A DNA stretch of 7,344 nucleotides. It comes from Terriglobus sp. GTDB taxonomy: Bacteria; Acidobacteriota; Terriglobia; Terriglobales; Acidobacteriaceae. Numbering within the stretch: the stretch's first letter is position 1; each line of letters begins with the position of its first letter. The notes beneath the pieces were generated by a model. The model saw only the letters and a list, made by a program, of their open reading frames with translations. It was not told where the DNA came from and ran no database searches. The position numbers were made by a program, and so were the translations under genes. The stretch spans positions 2,792-10,135 of the forward strand of contig JAHFTZ010000038.1 of assembly GCA_023265355.1 (NCBI GenBank). Reading direction: 5' to 3'. This document shows positions 1 to 5,609 of the stretch, piece after piece.

Positions 1-557
1 TGCTTTAGGAATTCGATACTGCGCTGAGACGCGGTTGCGATCACGTAGGCGCCGTGAAGATGCGCGAGCTGCACCACAAAGAGACCTACGGCTCCCGCTC
101 CGCCATGCACCAGAACTCGCTCCCCGGGTTTCAGTCTGGCGCGCTCAAACAAGCCTTGCCATGCTGTCAGCGCGCCGATGGGAACGGTCGCTGCAGCTTC
201 GTGCGTGAGGCTCGGCGGTTTCGCCGTAATGTTTTCAGGCCGGGTAATACAGAACTCCTCCGTTGCTCCCTCGGCGAACCAGTCGTTCATGCCAAAGACT
301 TCCAGTCCAACCTGCAGGCCCTGAACGTTTGTCCCAAGGGCGGCGATCACACCGGAAAACTCATGTCAGGGTATGGCATCGATCCGCGGTTCGCCTGTAC
401 TCATATGCGAGGTCGGATACCAGAGAAGCTCAGTCGGCGTTACACCCGCAGCGTGAACGCGAATCAACACTTCGCCTTCTCCGGCGATGGGTTGAGGCAC
501 TGCAACGAGGCGAAGCATCGGATCTGCGCTGGTGCTGTTGACTTGCATTGATTTCAT
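1..557 (-). pseudogene. NADPH-dependent medium-chain dehydrogenase/reductase (quinone-oxidoreductase-like), 5' part, interrupted by an in-frame TGA
   Basis: The reading frame starts with ATG at 555-557, 3 bases after the trmD stop, with GGAG about 8 bases upstream inside the end of trmD, so it is probably co-translated with trmD. Residues 1-63 form the N-terminal GroES-like part (VLIRVHAAGVTPTELLWYP). Codon 64 is TGA (366-368). The same frame then stays open for 121 codons to the window edge and reads as the expected continuation: HEFSGVIAALG, then TVPIGALTAWQGLF, then the dinucleotide-binding GGAGAVG at residues 152-158. The stop sits exactly where the family has Gly in the G-H-E-x-x-G signature, so one G-to-T change (GGA to TGA) explains it. 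Family members reduce quinones, enones or related carbonyls with NADPH in the cytosol. The 3' part lies outside the window. It may be a true nonsense mutation, a sequencing error, or a readthrough site; I cannot tell which. Confidence 0.8.
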
Positions 558-560
558 AAG

Positions 561-1379
561 TCACTCCGATTCGTTCCTGGACGCCTTGTCCAGCAGACGA
601 AGATCTTCTGCTCCGAGCTCGGCCTTGTCCAGAAGTTCCGGTCGGTTTTGCTTGGTTTTGAGGAGAGCCTGTTGTCGCCTCCATCGCCGGATGGCCGCAT
701 GATCTCCGCCAGCAAGCACCTCGGGGACGGTGTGCCCACGAAATTCGACGGGGCGTGTGTAGTGTGGATAGTCAAGCAGTCCACCACTTCCGTGAACGGC
801 CTTGGGAGCGTCCGCGTTAGCGAGGGGAAGGGCGTGGTCTTCACGGCCAAAGCTCTCGAATCGGGCTGAATCGGAGTTGCCAAGCACACCCGGAAGCAGC
901 CGCACGACGGCATCCAGGATCACCGCTGCGGCCAGTTCGCCTCCACTCAACACATAGTCGCCGATCGAGAGCTCGCGATCGCAGAGTAGCTGCGAAACAC
1001 GCTCGTCGACTCCCTCATACCGCCCACAGATGAAGACGATGCGCTCCAGAGTGGCGAACTCGCGCGCGAGCTCCTGCGTGAAGGGCGTTCCCTGCGCCGA
1101 AAGGAGAATGACGGTCTCTTTTCCGGGATCGCGAACAGACTTCTCGGCAACGCCCAGAGATTCCACTGCGGCAAAGATCGGTTCGGGCTTCATCACCATG
1201 CCTTCGCCGCCGCCGAACGGGCGGTCGTCCACGGTGCGATGACGATCGCTGGTCCACTGCCTGAGGTCGTGGCACTGTACCTCTGCAACACCTGCTGCCA
1301 AGCCTCGTCCCACAACGCCGACCGCATGCACTGAGTCGAAGAAGCTCGGGAAGATCGTGATCATGTCAAAACGAAGCAT
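561..1379 (-). CDS. trmD: tRNA (guanine-37-N1)-methyltransferase TrmD
   Basis: TrmD uses S-adenosylmethionine to methylate N1 of G37, next to the anticodon, and so prevents +1 frameshifting. All family hallmarks are visible: the start [28 protein letters not shown] (about residues 45-61), [11 protein letters not shown] (118-128) and [11 protein letters not shown] (138-148) of the knotted SAM site, the catalytic Asp in [11 protein letters not shown], and the C-terminal NHxxIRRWR-like segment (DHAAIRRWR). I chose the ATG at 1377-1379 because homologues begin at this motif, giving 272 residues. An in-frame ATG at 1425-1427 would add 16 residues that look unrelated to the family. Neither start has a clear Shine-Dalgarno sequence. 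The linker before GLLD is about 20 residues longer than in the E. coli enzyme. The gene is separated from rimM by an opposite-strand gene, so it probably has its own promoter between 1380 and 1499, though none is convincing by eye. Confidence 0.96.
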   Translation of the reverse strand: MLRFDMITIFPSFFDSVHAVGVVGRGLAAGVAEVQCHDLRQWTSDRHRTVDDRPFGGGEGMVMKPEPIFAAVESLGVAEKSVRDPGKETVILLSAQGTPFTQELAREFATLERIVFICGRYEGVDERVSQLLCDRELSIGDYVLSGGELAAAVILDAVVRLLPGVLGNSDSARFESFGREDHALPLANADAPKAVHGSGGLLDYPHYTRPVEFRGHTVPEVLAGGDHAAIRRWRRQQALLKTKQNRPELLDKAELGAEDLRLLDKASRNESE

Positions 1380-1499
1380 CCCATATCGTCGCAGATCGTC
1401 CGTCGAGAATCGAGAGGATGCCCTCATGGCGCGAATGGGGGATTACACGAACCTCGCTTTCTGCTTACCGTACGAGATGTAACCGACAGGTGTGGGGAT

Positions 1500-2333
1500 A
1501 TGAAGCTTCGTTTTCTACTGTGTTCTCTGATTGTCCTTGGAACTTCTCTTGCTGCAGCAGCTCAGGCACCAAACGGCACTGCGCCTGTAGCGAACCTCGC
1601 GAGTTCTGCTCCTGGGGCTGAGGGTTCCTCAAATGTCTACAGGGCGACCGTCCGGCCGGCGCGTTACGCTCCAAAGAGCGCCATCGCGATCACTGCAAGC
1701 ACGCTTGGCGTTGGGCTTGAGATCTCTACCCCCGTCGGACGCTACGTTGGTTTGAGGGCAGGAGGCCACGGCCTCGCGTTTGGCGGCGACTTCACCTCAA
1801 GCGACATCCCTTTTACCGCGCGGTTGAACGAAACTTCAGCAACGTTCCAGGTCGATGTCTCTCCCTTTGGCGGCCGCTTTCGTATCAGTCCTGGATTGAT
1901 GGTTTACAACGGTATCCACGCCAGCGCACGGGCTTTTATCGCACCCGGAGAGAAGATCGACCTGGGCAGCGCTACGTACACCAGCAGCGCTACTGCACCG
2001 ATCCATGCTGACTCCAGCTTTCACTTCGGCGGCAACTTCTCTCCCATGCTGACGATGGGCTGGAGCAATCTCCTTCATTCCTCGCGCTTTGCCATACCGT
2101 TGGAATTTGGAGCAGTGTTTACGGGAAAACCTAAGTTTGTCCTTAACTTCGCCGGATTCGCCTGCGATCAAAACAACCACTGCGCCAACCTGGAGACGGA
2201 CGCCGAAGCGCAGCGAAACGTCGATGACGAACGTGCGACGTGGCAGGACAACCTCAATAAGGTGCCCATCATTCCTATCGTCTCAATCGGCTTCGCTTAC
2301 CGCTTCGGCGGCATGGGGATTCTAGCTCGCTAA
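1500..2333 (+). CDS. Exported, probable outer-membrane beta-barrel protein
   Basis: The 277-residue product begins with a clear Sec signal peptide: MKLR, a hydrophobic stretch at about residues 5-20, then an Ala-rich cleavage region with cleavage likely around residues 21-23 (AAAAQA). A low-complexity Ala/Ser/Pro segment follows to about residue 60. After that come alternating polar/hydrophobic, glycine-rich strands (VGLRAGGHGLAFGGDF, FRISPGLMVYNG, FHFGGNFSPMLTMG) and a terminal strand-like SIGFAYRF near the C-terminus. This pattern is typical of an outer-membrane barrel, but I recognise no named family. Two Cys (in FACDQNNHC) could form a disulfide. GTGGGGA directly before the ATG is a plausible ribosome-binding site. 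The gene is divergent from trmD and convergent with rimM, with only 3 bases between the two stop codons. It therefore sits as an opposite-strand insert in the ribosomal block. Confidence 0.85.
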   Translation: MKLRFLLCSLIVLGTSLAAAAQAPNGTAPVANLASSAPGAEGSSNVYRATVRPARYAPKSAIAITASTLGVGLEISTPVGRYVGLRAGGHGLAFGGDFTSSDIPFTARLNETSATFQVDVSPFGGRFRISPGLMVYNGIHASARAFIAPGEKIDLGSATYTSSATAPIHADSSFHFGGNFSPMLTMGWSNLLHSSRFAIPLEFGAVFTGKPKFVLNFAGFACDQNNHCANLETDAEAQRNVDDERATWQDNLNKVPIIPIVSIGFAYRFGGMGILAR

Positions 2334-2336
2334 GGT

Positions 2337-2903
2337 CTAGCCGTTGATCTCCAGCAAACCATCGGCCAGCGTCATCTCGATCCGCTTGTTGGCGACATCT
2401 GGCTTGGTAAGAAAAGCTTTGGCCAGAGGGATCAACAGTTCGTCGCCATCGGCACGCTCCACCACAAGAATGGGAACCGCTTCCGGATGGCGGACGCCTT
2501 GGGCATCGGCAGGAAAGTGTACGTCCCGCACTGTGCCAATCACATGCTCTTCTTCCACAATCTCGCAGCCGACCAGGTCGCTTACGTAGAAGTCGCCCTC
2601 TTCAAGAGGCACACGGTCTGCTTCGGGAATCCCTACTTCGAATCCAGCCAGTTTTTCCGCATCATCAATGGAGTTGGATCCTTCGAAATGGAGCACGATG
2701 CGTCCGGCGTTCTTCCCCATGGGCATCCAGTGGTCCACCACCGTGGCAGGCCTCGGCGAAGCCCCTTCTTTGAGGAGAAAGACCGACCGTCGTTCGGTAA
2801 ACCGGTCTGGGAAGTCGGTCATCAGTTCAGCAAGCACTTCTCCCTTACGTCCCTGGGGACGAAGGACGTGCGCGATCACAATCCAGTTCTGCTCTTCACT
2901 CAT
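2337..2903 (-). CDS. rimM: 16S rRNA processing protein RimM
   Basis: RimM assists late maturation of the 30S head domain and binds ribosomal protein S19. The product has 188 residues, the usual family size. The N-terminal RimM domain shows WIVIAHVLRPQGRKGEV (residues 7-23), the glycine-containing motif that opens most family members, followed by the FPDRF segment. The C-terminal PRC-barrel domain starts near residue 101 with EEGDFYVSDLVGCEIV and includes VIGTVRDV and LLIPLAKAFL. The ATG at 2901-2903 is the family-consistent start but has no recognisable Shine-Dalgarno sequence. Instead a small 5-bp hairpin (2903-2916) runs into the A of the start codon. It follows khpA after 59 bases, consistent with shared transcription from the rpsP side. 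In many bacteria trmD comes directly next; here a gene on the other strand intervenes. Confidence 0.95.
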   Translation of the reverse strand: MSEEQNWIVIAHVLRPQGRKGEVLAELMTDFPDRFTERRSVFLLKEGASPRPATVVDHWMPMGKNAGRIVLHFEGSNSIDDAEKLAGFEVGIPEADRVPLEEGDFYVSDLVGCEIVEEEHVIGTVRDVHFPADAQGVRHPEAVPILVVERADGDELLIPLAKAFLTKPDVANKRIEMTLADGLLEING

Positions 2904-2916
2904 AGCCGTAAGGCTA
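2903..2916 (-). promoter_or_regulatory. Small hairpin overlapping the rimM start codon
   Basis: On the minus strand TAGCC, a TTAC loop and GGCTA form a perfect 5-bp stem whose last base is the A of the rimM ATG. No Shine-Dalgarno sequence is visible upstream, so the structure could influence initiation. The stem is short and may be chance. Confidence 0.25.
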
Positions 2917-2962
2917 AAGGAGCCGGGCCGTCCCTGTCTTGCGAACGCGCAACTCCTGCTTG

Positions 2963-3229
2963 CTAAGAGGATGAAGAGTTGTCTTCGACGATATCCAGAG
3001 TCACCCTTGCATGGGACTTCATGCTGGCAGCTCCGAGGATGGTGCGTAGAGAGCGTGCGGTTCGTCCCTGCTTTCCTATGACTTTCCCGATGTCTTCGGG
3101 AGCCACAGAAAGCCTGAAGACGACGCTTCCATTTTCTTCAATGGAGCGCACTTCTACCGCATCCGCTTTATCGACCAAGGCTCGCGCAATTTCGGTGATG
3201 AGCGTCTGAAGACCCATTACTGAGCCCAT
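2963..3229 (-). CDS. khpA: KH-domain RNA-binding protein KhpA (YlqC family)
   Basis: KhpA is a small KH-domain RNA-binding protein, often paired with KhpB/Jag, linked in other bacteria to cell size control and RNA regulation; it is normally found next to rpsP and rimM, as here. The product reads MGSVMGLQTLITEIARALVD at the N-terminus, then AVEVRS, then the diagnostic APEDIGKVIGKQGRTARSLRTIL with the GxxG-type loop GKQG that contacts RNA. It ends in an acidic/serine tail (EDNSSSS). I chose the ATG at 3227-3229 (88 residues), because AGGA lies 5 bases upstream and the family usually begins at this point. An in-frame ATG at 3305-3307 would add 26 residues that match no family feature, use less typical codons, and lack a clear ribosome-binding site. 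It sits between rpsP (downstream of a terminator-like hairpin) and rimM. Confidence 0.92.
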   Translation of the reverse strand: MGSVMGLQTLITEIARALVDKADAVEVRSIEENGSVVFRLSVAPEDIGKVIGKQGRTARSLRTILGAASMKSHARVTLDIVEDNSSSS

Positions 3230-3276
3230 ATTGTCCTGTATTGATTCGGGAGTCAAAAGATATACCTCGGAGAGAA

Positions 3277-3296
3277 AAGATCGATCTTGGTCCAAG
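3277..3296. repeat. Overlapping palindromes upstream of khpA
   Basis: AAGATCGATCTT at 3277-3288 is a perfect 12-base palindrome. It overlaps a second inverted repeat, CTTGG-T-CCAAG at 3286-3296. Together they lie about 50-70 bases upstream of the preferred khpA start. They could be an operator or an mRNA hairpin, or chance. If the longer khpA start were real, they would be inside the coding region. Confidence 0.3.
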
Positions 3297-3390
3297 TCAC
3301 CGGCCATTTCTTTTTATCTCAGCGCGGAAATGCGTGAACCTAAGCAGAAGTCTATCCGAAAAGAAACAAAATCGAGCGTTAGTTAAACGG

Positions 3391-3435
3391 AAAACCACGC
3401 AACCGAAGTAACCCCGGAGGGTACCGATCGCGTGG
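3391..3435 (-). terminator. Terminator-like hairpin between rpsP and khpA
   Basis: Read on the minus strand, CCACGCGA (3428-3435) pairs with TTGCGTGG (3395-3402), giving an 8-bp stem with one G-T pair. Inside it, GTACCC (3419-3424) pairs with GGGTTAC (3408-3414), with one bulged base and a 4-base loop. The stem is followed at once by TTTT and then CCGTTT. The form fits an intrinsic terminator or attenuator placed about 40 bases after the rpsP stop. The T-run is short, so termination may be partial, which would let rpsP be transcribed more than khpA-rimM. Confidence 0.5.
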
Positions 3436-3476
3436 CCTGGTAACTCTTTTAGGTAACTTATGATCTGACGAAAAAC

Positions 3477-3743
3477 TTAAGCTGCGGCAGTCTCAGTCGC
3501 CGCTTCAGTTTTAGGCGTTGCCTTCACGAGCTTGGCAACAATATCAGACAGCTGCGCGCCATTCGCAACCCAGTATTCGATGCGGTCATGCTTCAGGCCG
3601 ACGGTGGCGGGCTCGGTGCGGGGATTATAGGTTCCAACGACTTCGATAGAGCGGCCATTGCGGGCGCGGTCTTTTTCGATTACAACGATGCGGTAGTAGG
3701 GCTGCTTGCGGGCTCCAAAGCGCGCGAGGCGAATCATTAACAC
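3477..3743 (-). CDS. rpsP: 30S ribosomal protein S16
   Basis: S16 is a primary-binding protein of the small ribosomal subunit needed for 30S assembly. The 88-residue product shows the whole family pattern: MIRLARFGARKQPYYRIVV, then ARNGRSIEVVGTYNPRT, then the lysine-containing AQLSDIVAKLVK region. A short Ala/Thr/Glu-rich tail follows and is probably disordered. The start is taken as GTG at 3741-3743, because GAGAGGA lies 9 bases upstream. The internal ATG at 3735-3737 is the alternative and would remove two residues. It is the first gene of the minus-strand ribosome-maturation block and has a leader of about 100 bases with an inverted repeat that covers the ribosome-binding site. A terminator-like hairpin lies downstream before khpA. 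Confidence 0.97.
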   Translation of the reverse strand: MLMIRLARFGARKQPYYRIVVIEKDRARNGRSIEVVGTYNPRTEPATVGLKHDRIEYWVANGAQLSDIVAKLVKATPKTEAATETAAA

Positions 3744-3751
3744 AGGGTTAG

Positions 3752-3794
3752 TTCCTCTCGAAGATCAAAATCTTGGGTAATTTGGGGAGAGGAA
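3752..3794 (-). promoter_or_regulatory. rpsP leader structure burying the Shine-Dalgarno sequence
   Basis: On the minus strand TTCCTCTC (3787-3794) is the exact complement of GAGAGGAA (3752-3759), an 8-bp perfect stem. The 3' arm contains the rpsP Shine-Dalgarno GAGAGGA. The 27 bases between the arms include a second hairpin, AAGAT-TTTG-ATCTT (3761-3774), immediately next to the outer stem. In the folded form the ribosome-binding site would be closed. That is the layout of a translational control leader, as known for several other ribosomal protein genes. The inducing ligand, possibly S16 itself, is inference. Confidence 0.5.
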
Positions 3795-3848
3795 GCACAC
3801 ACCGCTGTTCTGGCGCGGCACAGACTACATCTCATCCCTAACCGTTCA

Positions 3849-3877
3849 AGTATCGCCCAATTTCCTCAAAAGCGCAA
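3849..3877 (-). promoter_or_regulatory. Candidate sigma-70-like promoter of rpsP
   Basis: On the minus strand TTGCGC (3872-3877) and GATACT (3849-3854) are separated by exactly 17 bases. The match is partial (3/6 and 4/6 to consensus). A start near 3842 would give an rpsP leader of about 100 bases containing the SD-covering stem. No better candidate was seen between the esterase stop and rpsP. Confidence 0.3.
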
Positions 3878-3897
3878 TGAAAAGGGGCTGTTTCTCC

Positions 3898-3914
3898 TTC
3901 CGATTCTATCGGAA
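3898..3914. terminator. Hairpin spanning the stop codon of the minus-strand esterase gene
   Basis: TTCCGAT and ATCGGAA form a perfect 7-bp stem with a 3-base loop. The TAG stop of the minus-strand esterase (3906-3908) falls in the loop edge. There is no T-run after the stem on either strand, so it is at best a rho-assisted terminator or an mRNA 3'-end stabiliser. Confidence 0.35.
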
Positions 3915-4760
3915 ATAGGGAGTTAGAGTTTGGCTGGCCGTTTTTGTAGAGGGATAGAGGAAACGGAGGACGTCGCCGAAGCGGCTGGCCCAGGCTGTCT
4001 CGCTATGCGTTCCCCGCCAGACTCGTTCGTAGTGAAGATCGATGCCGGGGACCCAGCCCTTTTGCTTCAGCGAGCGGGCCATCAGATCGGTGTTGTGAAG
4101 ATGCAGCGCACCTTCCTCCAAACCCATATCAATCCAGATCTTCGGTCGGTACTTCAGATTGAGCTTGCCTGCTTCGGCAAGAAGACTGCGATTGTTCCAC
4201 CAGAGGGAAGGAGAGAGGGCCGCAACTTTGCCGAAGATCTCAGGATATTCGAAGCCCATCCAAAGAGAGATCAGACCTCCGAGAGACGATCCCGCGATGC
4301 CGGTTCCTTCGCGGCTGTTTGTTATGCGGTATTTCTCGGCCATCCATGGAATGAGGTCTTCGACGATGGCTTTTGCGTAAAGAGGCCCCCCGCCTCCGCC
4401 GAGTCTCGGGTCCGGGTCGGGAGTGTATTCGGACATGCGGGTACTTCCGGTGTTTGCAATACCCACGAGAATCAGCGGCTCGACCAAACCTTTTGCGATC
4501 GAGGCGTCGAGAGTCGCACCGGCGCGCCAGGTAGATCCGGGAACGTAGGAGAGACGGCCATCAAAGAGGTTCTGACCGTCGTGCATGTAGAGAACCGGGA
4601 AGCTGCGTTCTGGCTCAGTGTCGTAAATCTTTGGAAGATAAACGGTTACGTTGCGGGCCTGCACCAGATGACGGGAGGTCCAGTCCTGGTGAGAGCGATA
4701 ACGCGGATTGTGATCCGGGTCGCTCTCTTGCGTGAGATCGAATTCGCGCTGCTCGGTCAA
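3906..4760 (-). CDS. Alpha/beta-hydrolase, putative esterase (esterase D/Fes-like fold)
   Basis: The 284-residue product has the putative-esterase alpha/beta-hydrolase fold. VTVYLPKIYD and FPVLYMHDGQNLFD (residues 38-67) form the first core strands and oxyanion region. The nucleophile elbow is GIAGSSLGG, with Ser159 as the likely catalytic serine. The catalytic His is probably His252 in RGTHSETAW, and the acid may lie in the IDMGLEEG segment (residues 210-217). A glycine run (GGGGG, 121-125) follows a Pro/Asp-rich loop near the active site. No signal peptide or membrane segment is seen, so it is probably cytosolic. Members act on ester substrates such as S-formylglutathione, siderophore esters or acyl sugars; the substrate here is unknown. 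The only usable start is TTG (4758-4760), since no in-frame ATG or GTG lies upstream before a stop, and it lacks a well-placed Shine-Dalgarno sequence. It is divergent from a second esterase and lies 162 bases upstream of rpsP. Confidence 0.88.
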   Translation of the reverse strand: MTEQREFDLTQESDPDHNPRYRSHQDWTSRHLVQARNVTVYLPKIYDTEPERSFPVLYMHDGQNLFDGRLSYVPGSTWRAGATLDASIAKGLVEPLILVGIANTGSTRMSEYTPDPDPRLGGGGGPLYAKAIVEDLIPWMAEKYRITNSREGTGIAGSSLGGLISLWMGFEYPEIFGKVAALSPSLWWNNRSLLAEAGKLNLKYRPKIWIDMGLEEGALHLHNTDLMARSLKQKGWVPGIDLHYERVWRGTHSETAWASRFGDVLRFLYPSTKTASQTLTPYFR

Positions 4761-4809
4761 AATCGGATTCGCGTCATCCTCTGCGATAGGATTGCATCCA
4801 AGCGTACCA

Positions 4810-4822
4810 GACCGTAACGGTC
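4810..4822. promoter_or_regulatory. Palindrome between the divergent esterase genes
   Basis: GACCGT-A-ACGGTC is a perfect 6+6 inverted repeat around a single central base, about 20 bases upstream of the plus-strand esterase ATG and about 50 bases from the minus-strand TTG. Its place in the shared 82-base spacer suits a repressor operator acting on one or both genes. It could also be an mRNA hairpin. No regulator gene is present in the window. Confidence 0.35.
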
Positions 4823-4842
4823 AGCTCCGGAGGCGAAGCCAC

Positions 4843-5553
4843 ATGAACCGGGAATATCACAAGTGGAAGTCCGGGGCGCTGGACCGGGAGATGGAGATGC
4901 TGGTCTTCGGCCATGCCGGTGTTCCGGTCGTGGTCTTTCCCACCTCCTGCGGACGCTTTTACGAGTTTGAAGACCGCGGGATGGTGCATGCCGTCTCCCC
5001 ACAACTGAATCGCGGGCAGGCACAACTCTTCTGCGTGGACTCCGTCGATTCCGAGAGCTGGTATGCGGAGAATATTCCGGGAAGCTGGCGCATCGCACGC
5101 CAGATCCAGTTCGAACGTTACATCCTCGAGGAAGTTCTACCGGTCATCCGGTCGAAGAACTTCAGCCCGCATCTTGCGACTGCCGGGTGCAGCTTTGGCG
5201 GATATCATGCGGCGAACATTGCGCTAAGACATCCCGAAACCTTTACGGCAATGTTGAGCATGGGCGGTGCGTTCGACATATGCCGATTTTTGCGTGGGTA
5301 CTATGACGAGGATTGTTATCTGAATCTGCCGACGCACTATCTGCCGAACATGAGTGACCCGTGGTATCTCGATAGGTACAGGCACAACAGTTATGTCCTG
5401 GCGACAGGCGTACAGGATATGTGCTGGGACGAGAATGAAAAATTCGCGGCCCTCCTGAGACAAAAAGGGATTCCCGTGCAATTGGATGTATGGCAGGACG
5501 GTGCTGGCCATGACTGGCCGTGGTGGCAGAAGATGCTCGCGGCTTATCTCTAA
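4843..5553 (+). CDS. Alpha/beta-hydrolase, esterase family protein
   Basis: The 236-residue product belongs to the esterase-family alpha/beta-hydrolases. It reads MNREYHKWKSGALDREMEML, then VFGHAGVPVVVFPTSCGRFYE, which is characteristic of a group I recall as unnamed esterase-family proteins. The nucleophile elbow is AGCSFGGYHA with Ser117 as the catalytic serine. A likely acid is Asp192 in GVQDMCWDEN, and the catalytic His is His223 in GAGHDWPWW. No signal peptide is present, so the protein is probably cytosolic. The ATG at 4843-4845 is chosen because GGAGG lies 9 bases upstream and homologues begin here; the upstream in-frame ATG at 4732 lies inside the opposite esterase gene. It is followed after 56 bases by the ATP-grasp gene on the same strand, suggesting a joint transcript. 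The substrate is unknown; pairing with an ATP-grasp ligase hints at an acyl or peptidyl conjugate. Confidence 0.92.
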   Translation: MNREYHKWKSGALDREMEMLVFGHAGVPVVVFPTSCGRFYEFEDRGMVHAVSPQLNRGQAQLFCVDSVDSESWYAENIPGSWRIARQIQFERYILEEVLPVIRSKNFSPHLATAGCSFGGYHAANIALRHPETFTAMLSMGGAFDICRFLRGYYDEDCYLNLPTHYLPNMSDPWYLDRYRHNSYVLATGVQDMCWDENEKFAALLRQKGIPVQLDVWQDGAGHDWPWWQKMLAAYL

Positions 5554-5599
5554 AATTGACCGCGCAGAGGTTGGTGTTGCGTGCGGTCCCTCGCAATTT
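5553..5599 (+). repeat. Intercistronic hairpin between esterase and ATP-grasp genes
   Basis: GACCGC (5558-5563) pairs with GCGGTC (5583-5588). The stem continues inward with GCA/TGC across a 2-base bulge. AAATT (5553-5557) and AATTT (5595-5599) could extend it outward around an unpaired 6-base stretch. It fills most of the gap and ends just before the ATP-grasp ribosome-binding site GGGAGA. There is no T-run. It may tune the relative output of the two genes. Confidence 0.35.
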
Positions 5600-5609
5600 G
5601 GGAGAATCG

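Noticed and set aside
366..368. Selenocysteine or another recoded residue at the TGA
   Set aside because: The family has Gly here, not Cys, the position is not a redox site, and no convincing SECIS-like hairpin was noticed right after it.
54..551. A 165-codon plus-strand frame opposite the oxidoreductase gene
   Set aside because: The minus strand shows a continuous dehydrogenase sequence with the GGAGAVG motif; the plus frame has no family features.
1428..1499. A divergent promoter pair for trmD and the exported-protein gene
   Set aside because: A TGTAAT box is present on the minus strand at 1442-1447, but no -35 element lies at a proper distance, so it was not listed as a feature.
3439..3458. 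Two direct copies of GGTAACT spaced 13 bases apart after rpsP
   Set aside because: The units are only 7 bases, are not repeated elsewhere in the window in the same way, and fit no known element.
4757..4785. A frameshift joining an ATG at about 4774 to the esterase frame
   Set aside because: It would need one extra T in a run of four, and that ATG has no spaced ribosome-binding site; the TTG start needs no change.
3930..4817. A 295-codon open frame on the plus strand opposite the minus-strand esterase
   Set aside because: It has no recognisable domain and is explained by the G/C-rich codon pattern of the esterase gene, whose catalytic motifs are clear on the other strand.
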